A DNA stretch of 64,000 bases from Methylophilaceae bacterium (lineage in GTDB: Bacteria; Pseudomonadota; Gammaproteobacteria; Burkholderiales; Methylophilaceae), in contig JAOKBJ010000001.1 in NCBI GenBank assembly GCA_028244835.1, positions 186,001 to 250,000 on the forward strand. Reading direction: 5' to 3'. Positions 45,813 through 54,761 of the stretch are shown piece by piece (the first letter of the stretch is position 1; every line of letters begins with the position of its first letter). Made by a program: the position numbers and the translations under genes. The notes under the pieces were generated by a model that worked only from the letters and a program-made list of their open reading frames with translations, searched no databases and was not told the DNA's origin.

Positions 45813-47941
45813 AAATTAAATTAAAATATTTAATCACAACGGCAGCATTTATTGGCATTGCTTTACTTATTTTATTAGCAAAAGCAATTTCAAATTCAGA
45901 TCTTATTTCAAGTGACTCCTTTAGAATTCTATTGGGATTGAATATATTTTTTATATGTTCTTTAATTGGTTTGATAGGAGTACAGATTTTTCAATTACTT
46001 CAAAGTGTTAAAAAAGAAATTACAGGTAGTCGACTTACTTTAAGACTTGTATTATCATTTGCTCTAATGGGTATAGTCCCTGTTTTAATTGTGTATTTAG
46101 TGTCTGTAAATTTTCTAACAAAATCGATTGAGTCATGGTTTGATGTAAAAGTTGAATCGGCTTTAGAAGGAGGATTAACTCTAGGACAAAAAACAATCGA
46201 TATTTTAATGAGTGACATTGAGCTAAAAGGAAAAAGTATTGCCTATTCAATCGGTAATGCAGAAGTTGATCAAAGAAATAATATATTGACAGATCTAAGA
46301 GCAAAATTTGGAATTCAAGATGCTGTTATATTTGATCAAGACTCATTAATTATAGAAGTTTCAAGTGAGAGAAATAATTTAATACCTCCCATTCCTAATA
46401 TTGAAGATTTAGAAAGAGGGAGTAGAGACTTTTTTGGAAAAATTGAAGAAACAAATGGAGAGCAAATATTCTTAAAAGCATTTATACCAATTATTTCAAA
46501 AAATGTAATGTCAAAGAAATTGATTCTTCAATTAACTCAGCCAATACCGCCATCAATTGCTAATTTGGCGTTATCAGTAGAATCTGTTTATGATGAATAT
46601 CAGCAATTAACGTATAGCAGAAATTCATTAAAAATTATTTATATTTTAACGTTAACGCTAGTATTGTTATTAGCATTATTATCATCTGTAGCAGCTTCAT
46701 TTGTTATTAGTAGAAAGTTCTCATCACCTTTAGCGATGCTAGCAGATGCAACAAGAGAAATATCCAAAGGTAATTATAAAAAAATTATCTCAGAACAGGG
46801 AAAAGACGAATTAGGAATTTTAATAAAGTCATTTAATAGTATGACGTCTCAATTGGAACAAGCGACAAAAAATTCTGAGAAAGATAGAGAAAGATTGGAG
46901 CTTGCAAGAACATTTCTTGAGACCATACTAGCGCATTTAACAACAGGCGTCATAGTAATCGATGAGAAGAAAATAATTCGATTAAATAATGTTTCAGCAT
47001 CAAAAATGCTTCAAAATAAAGAAAGCAAAATGAATAATAAGCTGATGAGTGCAGTAATATCAGATAATAAGGGCTTTGAGCCATTATATGAATTTATTAG
47101 TACCTACATAGTTGATAATAAAGAGAATAAAAAAGAAGTCAGCCAAGAATTTAAATTATATAAAGATAATCGAGAACGAACGATAATGTTACAAATAACT
47201 CCATTAAATGATAAAAAAAATAAGACATACGTATTAGTAATTGATGATATTTCTGAAGTTACTGAGGCACAAAGGCATAGCGCATGGGGTGAAATTGCAA
47301 GGAGACTAGCCCATGAAATAAAAAACCCATTAACACCTATACAATTATCCGCAGAAAGAATACAGCATAAGTTTGGTAATAAGTTGAATAAAGAAGACGC
47401 AATTATCCTTGAGAGGTCAACAAATACGATTGTAAACCAGGTAAATTCACTAAAAATAATGGTTAATGAATTTGCTGAATATGCAAGACCACCAAAAATA
47501 CAAAAAGATCAAATAAGAATTGATAACCTTATAGATGAGGTGATTGAGCTATATGAAATAGATAAAATAATAGATGTTAAAAAAGATAAAAATATACCAA
47601 TAATTTATGCAGATCAAAATAAAATAAGGCAAGTAATAATAAATTTAATTGAAAACTCAAAAGACGCTTTAAAAGATAGTAAAAAACCGAAAATAAGAAT
47701 ATTTATAAAGAAAAAAGTTAATGAAGTAGAGTTAATTCTGGAAGATAATGGGATTGGGATCAGTGATGAAATTATTGGAAGAATTTTTGAGCCATATGTT
47801 ACATCTAAAAAAACAGGAACAGGTTTGGGATTAGCCATAGTGCATAAAATTATTGAGGAACATAATGGTGACATTAAAATTGAAAGAATAAGAAATTCAG
47901 GAACAAGAGTCATAATAAAACTTAAAAGTGGAAGAAGATAA
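45809..47941 (+). CDS. ntrY: Nitrogen regulation sensor histidine kinase NtrY
   Basis: 710 residues from a TTG start that overlaps the previous stop. Several membrane spans in the first 90 residues and another at about 275-300, periplasmic sensor region between, HAMP (about 300-355), PAS-like (about 365-480), the phospho-accepting histidine in RRLAHEIKNPLTPIQLSAERI (about 505) and a HATPase domain with N, G1 (DNGIGISDEI) and G2 (GTGLGLAI) boxes. Full length and apparently active. Pairs with ntrX, 5 nt downstream. Confidence 0.95.
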   Translation: MKIKLKYLITTAAFIGIALLILLAKAISNSDLISSDSFRILLGLNIFFICSLIGLIGVQIFQLLQSVKKEITGSRLTLRLVLSFALMGIVPVLIVYLVSVNFLTKSIESWFDVKVESALEGGLTLGQKTIDILMSDIELKGKSIAYSIGNAEVDQRNNILTDLRAKFGIQDAVIFDQDSLIIEVSSERNNLIPPIPNIEDLERGSRDFFGKIEETNGEQIFLKAFIPIISKNVMSKKLILQLTQPIPPSIANLALSVESVYDEYQQLTYSRNSLKIIYILTLTLVLLLALLSSVAASFVISRKFSSPLAMLADATREISKGNYKKIISEQGKDELGILIKSFNSMTSQLEQATKNSEKDRERLELARTFLETILAHLTTGVIVIDEKKIIRLNNVSASKMLQNKESKMNNKLMSAVISDNKGFEPLYEFISTYIVDNKENKKEVSQEFKLYKDNRERTIMLQITPLNDKKNKTYVLVIDDISEVTEAQRHSAWGEIARRLAHEIKNPLTPIQLSAERIQHKFGNKLNKEDAIILERSTNTIVNQVNSLKIMVNEFAEYARPPKIQKDQIRIDNLIDEVIELYEIDKIIDVKKDKNIPIIYADQNKIRQVIINLIENSKDALKDSKKPKIRIFIKKKVNEVELILEDNGIGISDEIIGRIFEPYVTSKKTGTGLGLAIVHKIIEEHNGDIKIERIRNSGTRVIIKLKSGRR

Positions 47942-47946
47942 AAAAT

Positions 47947-49188
47947 ATGGCTAAAACTAATATATTAGTTGTTGATGATGAGCAAGATATCAGAGAGTCA
48001 TTAAGAGATATTCTTGAAGATGAAGGGCATAAAATATATTTAGCAGAAAATGCAAGTGCAGCTAGATTAATAAAAGATAAAGAAGTGATTGAATTAATTC
48101 TTCTAGATATTTGGATGCCAGATTGTGACGGAATAACATTACTTAAAGAATGGGCAATAAATAATAAAATAAATTGCCCGGTAATAATGATGTCAGGACA
48201 TGGAACAATAGATACAGCAATTGAAGCAACAAAAATTGGAGCATATGACTTTCTAGAAAAACCAATTTCATTACAAAAATTATTAAATACAATAAATTTA
48301 GCATTAAAAAAAGAAATACATACATCAAAAATTGATCAAAGTTTTTTTAACACTACTCAATTAAATTGGGCAATTCAGTTTAAACAGAAAATAATAGACC
48401 TTAAAACATCTAACTTAATATATTTAGAAGGTGCAGATGGTAATTTTTTAAATGTATGTATTAATAGCCTTGTCGGAACAAACTATTTACTTATTGATTC
48501 AAATGCAGTTATTAAAGATAATTTTATTGAAAAAGCTGCACAGAAAGGTTGCAATGCAATACTATTTAAAAATTATTCAAAATTTGAAGATTTAAAAAAA
48601 GAAAAAATAAGTAAATATTTAAAGGAAAATATATTTAAAAAGATAAAAATTATATTTATTGATGACAATATACAAAGTATCACATCGAGTGAAGTCCCAA
48701 AAAAAAATATTTTAAATATGCCTGATTTTTTAAATAACCAAGATCTAATTCCCGATTTTTCATTAGCAATCCTTAAATTCTACCTATCGATGAATAAGCA
48801 TTTAGGGTATAAAGAATTTGAGATTTCTGCATTAAATTCTTTAAGGATATGTGGGATTATAGGTGACATTGATTCACTTGATAATATTGTATTTAATTTA
48901 ATTAAAGTTACTCCAGGACAAAAAATATCATCACAAGACGTTGTAAATTACTTACAAAATTTTAAATCTAAAGAAAATCAAAAAGTTTATACGGAAGAAA
49001 AAATTACCAGCATTGGTGAAGAAATCTTCAATAAACCTCTTCGAGAGGCCAGAGACGAATTTGAAAAATTATATTTTAACTTTAATATGCAAAATAAACT
49101 TTCGGTTACAGATTTGGCAAAAAAATCTGGTGTAGAAAGAACTCATTTATATAGAAAGCTAAAGTCTCTTGGCATTAAAAGTAAGTAG
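47947..49188 (+). CDS. ntrX: NtrX response regulator with degenerate AAA+ domain
   Basis: 413 residues. The receiver domain (about 1-120) is complete: acidic pocket VVDDE, D54 in ILLDIWMPDCDG, and K in FLEKPIS. The C-terminal Fis-like helix-turn-helix (about 383-413, VTDLAKKSGVERTHLYRKL) is also intact. The middle (about 130-350), which should be a sigma-54 AAA+ ATPase, has lost Walker A (YLEGADGNFLN in its place), GAFTGA, the Walker B DE pair and most of the arginine-finger region, though the small helical subdomain is still traceable (LIPDFSLAILKFY). It likely binds DNA without ATPase activation. Confidence 0.9.
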   Translation: MAKTNILVVDDEQDIRESLRDILEDEGHKIYLAENASAARLIKDKEVIELILLDIWMPDCDGITLLKEWAINNKINCPVIMMSGHGTIDTAIEATKIGAYDFLEKPISLQKLLNTINLALKKEIHTSKIDQSFFNTTQLNWAIQFKQKIIDLKTSNLIYLEGADGNFLNVCINSLVGTNYLLIDSNAVIKDNFIEKAAQKGCNAILFKNYSKFEDLKKEKISKYLKENIFKKIKIIFIDDNIQSITSSEVPKKNILNMPDFLNNQDLIPDFSLAILKFYLSMNKHLGYKEFEISALNSLRICGIIGDIDSLDNIVFNLIKVTPGQKISSQDVVNYLQNFKSKENQKVYTEEKITSIGEEIFNKPLREARDEFEKLYFNFNMQNKLSVTDLAKKSGVERTHLYRKLKSLGIKSK

Positions 49189-49962
49189 TTAACTGAATTC
49201 AGAAATAACAGGGGCGTGATCAGATGGCCTTTCGATTGTCCGAGGTTGTTTATCTATGTATGCTTTTTTTAAATTCTCCAACAAAGAATCTGTTGTGAGG
49301 ATATGATCAATTCTCATGCCTAAGTTTCGCTTTAAAGGAATCCTATAATCCCACCATGAAAACTCTATGGAATCAGGATTTAGATATCTAAATGAATCTG
49401 TAAATCCTAGCTTTAAGATTTTTTGAAAATAATCTCTTTCGATATCAGAAACTAGATTCTTTCCTATCCATATAACAGGGTCATGACAGTCGATATCTTC
49501 AGGAGCAATATTAAAATCACCAGTTAGTATAATATTTTCATAATCTTTTTTTAAACTCTTTAACAGTTTACAGAAATGCATAAGCCAATTCTTTTTGTAG
49601 ACAAATTTATCTGAATCTAATGACTGCCCATTAGGGATGTATGCAGATATTATTCTAATTTTTTTATTTTTATCCTCATATGTTCCAGCAATTAATCTAC
49701 TTTGAATATCTTCAAATCCATCAATATTTAATGAAATATCAGTTAAAGGTTTTTTACTAATAATTGAAACACCATTATAAGTCTTTTGCCCATTATGATA
49801 TGAATACCAATCAAGAGATTTAAAATCAGAATGCGGAAATTTATCATTATCTTGTTTTGTTTCTTGGAGGCAAAGAATGTCTGGTTGATTTTTATTTAAC
49901 CATTCAATTACATGAGGAAACCTAACATTTAAGGAATTAACATTCCATGATGCAATTTTCAT
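49189..49962 (-). CDS. xth: Exodeoxyribonuclease III
   Basis: AP endonuclease/3'-5' exonuclease of base-excision repair. 257 residues. SWNVNSLNVRF, CLQETKQDN (metal glutamate), TGDFNIAPEDID, SWWDYR, RIDHIL and SDHAPV (catalytic aspartate-histidine) are in family order. Its stop touches the ntrX stop with no gap; it overlaps prlC by 4 nt. Confidence 0.97.
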   Translation of the reverse strand: MKIASWNVNSLNVRFPHVIEWLNKNQPDILCLQETKQDNDKFPHSDFKSLDWYSYHNGQKTYNGVSIISKKPLTDISLNIDGFEDIQSRLIAGTYEDKNKKIRIISAYIPNGQSLDSDKFVYKKNWLMHFCKLLKSLKKDYENIILTGDFNIAPEDIDCHDPVIWIGKNLVSDIERDYFQKILKLGFTDSFRYLNPDSIEFSWWDYRIPLKRNLGMRIDHILTTDSLLENLKKAYIDKQPRTIERPSDHAPVISEFS

Positions 49963-51986
49963 ACTAAGAGACCATGATGTTTTAAAAGTGCATCAATTGA
50001 TGGCTTTCGGCCCCGAAATTTTATGAAAGATTCAATAGCGGGCCTAGATCCACCTTTTGCTAAGATTTCTTTTCTAAATTTATCTCCTGCTTCTGCTGAA
50101 AGAATCCCAATTTCTTCAAAAAGACTATAGGCGTCAGCTGATAAAACCTCAGCCCATTTATAGCTATAATATCCTGCAGCATATCCTCCAGCAAAAATAT
50201 GTGAAAAACTATGTGGGAAACGATTCCAACTGGGCGGAGACACTACAGCTACTTGATCACGAACTTGATTAAGAAGGGTGAGAAAATTTTTACTAATAGG
50301 GTTGTAGGTACTATGAAGCATAATATCAAATAATGCGAATTCAACTTGCCGAGTGGTTTGCATCCCAGATTGAAAATTTTTAGATTTTAGAAGCTTATTA
50401 AATAGTAACTTAGGCATTGTTTTTTTAGATTCAATATGCTCAGTCATGTTTTTTATCACCGACCATTCCCAGCAGAAGTTTTCCATAAATTGACTAGGTA
50501 GTTCTACAGCATCCCACTCAACTCCTTGGATTCCAGAAACACCATAGTCATTAATCTCTGTCAAAAGATGATGTAGACCATGTCCAAATTCATGAAAAAG
50601 TGTAATAACTTCATCATGTGTTAATAAAGAACTATTGTTGTTAACTGGGGCTGTAAAGTTACATGTTAAATAAGCAACAGGGTAAGTTTGTTCATTAGGA
50701 AACTTAAACTTTGAGATAGCTTCATCCATCCAAGCTCCCCCTCTTTTATTTTTACGAGCATAAAGATCTAAATAAAAATAACCAATGATTTTATTAGATT
50801 TATTCTTAATTTTATAAAATGTGACATCTTTATGCCAAATTTCAGTAATTTCTTTATGAATACAAATCCCATAGATACTTTCAACAACCTTAAATAAACC
50901 TTCAATCACCTTATAATCTGGAAAATAATTCTTAATTTCTTGTTCGGAATAATTGAAACGATCTTCTTTTATTTTTTCTGAGAGATAAGCTATATCCCAC
51001 GCTTCAATATTCTTGATACCTACTTTCTTACCAAAAATTTTAAGATCTTCCATATCTTTGTTTGCAAATGGTTTTGCTTTTTTTGACAGATTTTCAAGGA
51101 AATTTATAACTTCTTTACTAGAATTAGCCATTTTAGTTGTTAAAGCCATTGATGCATAATTAGAAAAACCTAATAGATTAGATAATCTTTTTTTATGCAT
51201 AAGGATGTTATTAATATTATTGGTGTTGTCTACATTCTTATCACCAAGGTCCGAAGCTTTAGTAGCATATGCATAATAAATTTCTTCTCTTAATTCTCTA
51301 TTATCAGCGTATTGCACTACTGGCAAGTAACAAGGAAAATCAAGACTAAAAGACCAACCATTTTTATTTTGTTTTTTTGCATCAACTCTTGCTTTTACTA
51401 AAATATTCTTTGGGATTCCTTTTAATTTACTTTTATCGCTAACTAAAAGTGAATAATTATTTACTGAGTCTAGTAAATTCTCTTCAAAACTTGAACTTAG
51501 TTTCGATAGCTTGCTTAGGATTTTTTTAAATTCTACCTTCTTAAGCGGATTTAATCCTACACCACCTAATTCAAAACCTAAAATTTCATCTGAAATAATC
51601 TTTTTTTGCGGAGTGGTAAGTTTTGTATATATCTTTCCAGCTCTAATTTTCTTAAATTTTTTGTAAATTAATGCATTTTGAGAAAGTTCCGAGTAGTATT
51701 TAGTTACTTTAGTAAGATTTTTATTATAAATTATTCTTAATTCTTCATTGTTAACTACAGCATTCAAGTGGTTAACCTGGGACCATACACGACTCAGTTT
51801 TTCATTACTTTGCTGTAAAGGAGACACAAAATTTTGCCAGCTCGGTTCTTGGTTGTCAGATTCTATTTTTTTAATTACATTTTTGTTTTCTTTTAAAACT
51901 TTATTTAACGCGGGAGACACATGATCTACCTTTATTTGTTCAAATAAAGGTAAACCAACTCTATTTAGTAATGGATTTGAAATAAT
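49959..51986 (-). CDS. prlC: Oligopeptidase A (M3 metallopeptidase), apparent ATT start
   Basis: Cytoplasmic zinc oligopeptidase that degrades signal peptides and small peptides. The zinc motif HEFGHGLHHLL and the C-terminal GGYAAGYYSYKWAEVL fit PrlC. The first standard start is the GTG at 51920 (653 residues), but the same frame continues upstream with residues that match the PrlC N-terminus (SNPLLNRVGLPLFEQIKVDH, then VSPAL). Before an in-frame TAA at 52002-52004 there is no ATG, GTG or TTG; a perfect AGGAG (51992-51996) precedes ATT codons at 51986 and 51983. Start is therefore placed at 51986 (about 675 residues, near the E. coli 680). Confidence 0.85.
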   Translation of the reverse strand: MISNPLLNRVGLPLFEQIKVDHVSPALNKVLKENKNVIKKIESDNQEPSWQNFVSPLQQSNEKLSRVWSQVNHLNAVVNNEELRIIYNKNLTKVTKYYSELSQNALIYKKFKKIRAGKIYTKLTTPQKKIISDEILGFELGGVGLNPLKKVEFKKILSKLSKLSSSFEENLLDSVNNYSLLVSDKSKLKGIPKNILVKARVDAKKQNKNGWSFSLDFPCYLPVVQYADNRELREEIYYAYATKASDLGDKNVDNTNNINNILMHKKRLSNLLGFSNYASMALTTKMANSSKEVINFLENLSKKAKPFANKDMEDLKIFGKKVGIKNIEAWDIAYLSEKIKEDRFNYSEQEIKNYFPDYKVIEGLFKVVESIYGICIHKEITEIWHKDVTFYKIKNKSNKIIGYFYLDLYARKNKRGGAWMDEAISKFKFPNEQTYPVAYLTCNFTAPVNNNSSLLTHDEVITLFHEFGHGLHHLLTEINDYGVSGIQGVEWDAVELPSQFMENFCWEWSVIKNMTEHIESKKTMPKLLFNKLLKSKNFQSGMQTTRQVEFALFDIMLHSTYNPISKNFLTLLNQVRDQVAVVSPPSWNRFPHSFSHIFAGGYAAGYYSYKWAEVLSADAYSLFEEIGILSAEAGDKFRKEILAKGGSRPAIESFIKFRGRKPSIDALLKHHGLLV

Positions 51987-52012
51987 TAAATCTCCTGTTT
52001 TTTATAAGTACA

Positions 52013-53737
52013 TTATTGATTAATTTTTTGAATTAAAGTTTCTATATTTTCTGATTCTTTTGTTTTAAGAATTTTAGCAGACCACATCTCTAATTTTTGT
52101 GTATTAGAGTTTAAAACTTGTTTTTTTACGCTTAATATTCTAGATGGGTGCATCGAAAAATGTCTCAGACCCATTCCAAGAAGTAATTTGGTTAGCTTGG
52201 AATCACCAGCCATTTCTCCACAAATTGACACTTCCTTGTTATATTTCTTACCAGCCTTTATTGTTATATTGATTAATTTTAATATGGCTGGGTGAAGTGA
52301 ATTATATAAATGTGAAACTCTGTCATCAGTTCTATCAATCGCTAAAGTGTATTGAATTAAATCATTAGTTCCTATCGATAGAAAATCTAATTCCTGTGCA
52401 AAAGCGTCAGCATTGATAGCCACTGCTGGGACCTCAATCATGCCACCAATTTGGATGTCATCATCGAATAAAATTCTTTCATTACTTAAAGATTTTTTAG
52501 CTCTTTGAATTAGTAACTTAGTTTGTCTTAGTTCTGATAATGAAGATAACATTGGTATTAATATTTTAATCTTACCAAATCGAGAAGCTTTTAATATGGC
52601 CCTAAGTTGAATATTAAATAATTGTGGCTCCGATAAGCATAATCTTATAGCCCTAAGACCTAAGGCTGGGTTGGAGCTAATAGTTGTATCAGCTGATGTC
52701 AATTTATCAGCACCAGAATCTAGAGTGCGAATCACTACTGTCTTCCCTTTCATAGATTTTACTAATGCCTTATATATCTCAAATTGTTCTTCTTCATTTG
52801 GTAATTCTTTTCTATTCATAAATAAAAACTCTGTTCGAAAAAGACCTATACCAGAGGCCCTATTAAATTTAACTGATTCGATATCTCCAGGAACTTCAAT
52901 ATTTGCTAATAATTCAATTTCTTCATTATTAAGAGTTTTACATGCAACATTTTTTATTTTTGAAAGTTTTTTTTGCTCAATCCCCCATAGGTTCTGTCTG
53001 ACTAAGTACTCTTCAAGAATATCTTTTGAAGGATTTATAATGACTATGCCTTGATTGCCATCGACAATAATTTGTTCGTTATTTTTAATTAGATCCCTAG
53101 CATTTTGCAGAGCTACTATGGAGGGTATATTAAGGCTTCTGGCAAGAATGGCTGTGTGAGAAGTTGACCCTCCCATATCTGTTATAAATGCAGCATATTG
53201 ATGATTCTTAAATTGGAGTGCATCTGCAGGAGATATATCATGTGCAACTAAAATCTTGGAACTTTCTTTGTTGGTTTGATTTAATTGGTTAGGGTACCCA
53301 AGGAGAACTTTAAGAATTCTCTCAATAACTTGAATAACATCATTCTTTCTTTCTTTTATATATTCATCGTTTACCTGGTCAAATTTACTTATGAAAAAAT
53401 CTATTAGTTTTTTTAGTGCCCACTCAGCATTACAGCTATCTTCGACAATAATTTTAATTGGTTTTTCTGAAAAATTTTTATCATCAAGCATCATTAAGTG
53501 AGTATCAATAAATGCCGAAAATTCTTCAGAAGAATCTTTAAGTAATTGCTTCTTTATTTTTAATAAATCTTTTCTTACTTCATTTATTGCTCTTCCTAGT
53601 CTTTTTATTTCAATTGGAACTTCTTGTTCATCTAATTGATAATGAACAACCTCTAATAAAGCATTGGAAATAAGGTGTGCTTTACCAATAGCAATTCCAT
53701 TAGAGACTGGAACCCCATGAATATTAAAAGAGGACAT
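52013..53737 (-). CDS. ptsI: Phosphoenolpyruvate-protein phosphotransferase (enzyme I)
   Basis: 574 residues. The phospho-histidine is in GGSTSHTAILARSL; the PEP-binding domain has FRTEFLFMNR, IGTNDLIQYTLAIDR and the active cysteine in SICGEMAGD. First relay of the phosphotransferase system. It overlaps ptsH by 1 nt (TAATG). With HPr and EIIA-Man but no EIIB/EIIC it is likely a regulatory, not sugar-importing, PTS. Confidence 0.97.
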   Translation of the reverse strand: MSSFNIHGVPVSNGIAIGKAHLISNALLEVVHYQLDEQEVPIEIKRLGRAINEVRKDLLKIKKQLLKDSSEEFSAFIDTHLMMLDDKNFSEKPIKIIVEDSCNAEWALKKLIDFFISKFDQVNDEYIKERKNDVIQVIERILKVLLGYPNQLNQTNKESSKILVAHDISPADALQFKNHQYAAFITDMGGSTSHTAILARSLNIPSIVALQNARDLIKNNEQIIVDGNQGIVIINPSKDILEEYLVRQNLWGIEQKKLSKIKNVACKTLNNEEIELLANIEVPGDIESVKFNRASGIGLFRTEFLFMNRKELPNEEEQFEIYKALVKSMKGKTVVIRTLDSGADKLTSADTTISSNPALGLRAIRLCLSEPQLFNIQLRAILKASRFGKIKILIPMLSSLSELRQTKLLIQRAKKSLSNERILFDDDIQIGGMIEVPAVAINADAFAQELDFLSIGTNDLIQYTLAIDRTDDRVSHLYNSLHPAILKLINITIKAGKKYNKEVSICGEMAGDSKLTKLLLGMGLRHFSMHPSRILSVKKQVLNSNTQKLEMWSAKILKTKESENIETLIQKINQ

Positions 53738-54006
53738 TATTCACCCTCTCCAAAATAATTTACAAAAAGTTTTTCAATATCTAAAATAGCTTTTTTCTCA
53801 TCGGGACCGCTAGCCTCTAATAAAATAATTGTATTTTTACTAGCAGCTAACATTAATACTTCCATAATGCTCTTCGCATTAGCCTTAATGCCATCTTTAT
53901 TAAGGAATACTTCTGAGGTAAAGGTACATGCTAATTGAGTCAGTTTGCTTGACGCTCTAGCATGAAGTCCTAATTTATTAATTATTTTTATTTTTTTCTT
54001 AATCAT
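53737..54006 (-). CDS. ptsH: Phosphocarrier protein HPr
   Basis: 89 residues from the ATG at 54006, the standard HPr length; an upstream start at 54057 would overlap the EIIA gene by 44 nt and is not needed. H15 in LGLHARAS is the EI-phosphorylated site, and S46 in AKSIMEV, the HPrK regulatory site, is kept although hprK is not in this locus. Confidence 0.94.
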   Translation of the reverse strand: MIKKKIKIINKLGLHARASSKLTQLACTFTSEVFLNKDGIKANAKSIMEVLMLAASKNTIILLEASGPDEKKAILDIEKLFVNYFGEGE

Positions 54007-54013
54007 TAATAAG

Positions 54014-54394
54014 TCATATCTTCTTAATATTTTTTTTAGCACAATCAACTGAGCCATGAATTAAAGAACTTAAACTATCTTTTCTATCTGATATTGCTTT
54101 TATTAACATTGGAAGATTTACACCAGTAATAACTTCAACTTTATCTTTTTTAATAAATTTACTTAACAGATTAGAGGGAGTGGCACCGTAAATATCCGTC
54201 ATTATCAATACACCATTTCCACTATCTAGATTTTGAATTTTTTTTGATATGCTACAACTATGATCATTTAAATCATTAGTAGGATTGATTGAAATAGATT
54301 CAACCGAGTTTGGGTAGTTATCCAGAATATGAGCTGCACAATCAATTAGAGATTTTCCAATTTCACCATGAGTAACTAATAAAATTCCAATCAT
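54014..54394 (-). CDS. PTS EIIA component, mannose family
   Basis: 126 residues. The N-terminal IGILLVTHGEIGKSL carries the phosphorylated histidine (H9), and IMTDIYGATPSNL is a conserved loop. Stand-alone EIIA-Man proteins act in betaproteobacterial regulatory PTS chains. It is 7 nt before ptsH and 26 nt after hpf; ptsN, hprK and rapZ, which usually lie between hpf and this gene, are absent. Confidence 0.92.
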   Translation of the reverse strand: MIGILLVTHGEIGKSLIDCAAHILDNYPNSVESISINPTNDLNDHSCSISKKIQNLDSGNGVLIMTDIYGATPSNLLSKFIKKDKVEVITGVNLPMLIKAISDRKDSLSSLIHGSVDCAKKNIKKI

Positions 54395-54420
54395 TATTTC
54401 TTACCTATTAATTTAAAATA

Positions 54421-54747
54421 TTAGTCAGATAATTTATTTTTAATAGAGCCTTCTGACTGATGATGGTTCTTAATCTTTTCTTTGTATTTAATAACCTGCC
54501 TATCTAATTTATTAATAACTAAGTCAATAGATTTGTACATGTCTTCATCAACTGATTTAGCATTAATGTCGAGATGCGGCAAATGAATAGTTGCATCAAC
54601 GATATTATCAAATTTTTCAACACTAAGAATAAACTTAACATCAATTACATGATCAAAGTGATTATTTATTTTTATAAACTTATTTTCAATATATTCCATG
54701 AGTGCACTAGTAATTTCAAAATGTCTTCCAGTAATATTTATATTCAT
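54421..54747 (-). CDS. hpf: Ribosome hibernation promoting factor / RaiA family
   Basis: 108 residues, short form: INITGRHFEITSALMEYIENKFIKI at the N-terminus, HLPHLDINAKSVDEDMYKSIDLVINKLDRQVIKYKEKIK near the C-terminus. It dimerises or inactivates 70S ribosomes in slow growth. Follows rpoN by 14 nt, the conserved order. Confidence 0.95.
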   Translation of the reverse strand: MNINITGRHFEITSALMEYIENKFIKINNHFDHVIDVKFILSVEKFDNIVDATIHLPHLDINAKSVDEDMYKSIDLVINKLDRQVIKYKEKIKNHHQSEGSIKNKLSD

Positions 54748-54761
54748 AATAATCCTTTAAA

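Noticed and set aside
51927-51952. Perfect 11-bp palindrome (TACCTTTATTT / AAATAAAGGTA) that looks like a terminator between ptsI and prlC
   Set aside because: It lies within the codons that match the PrlC N-terminus, so it is most simply coding sequence; no T run follows on the transcribed strand.
54007-54057. 17-residue N-terminal extension of HPr
   Set aside because: Overlaps the EIIA gene and moves the phospho-histidine away from the universal position 15.
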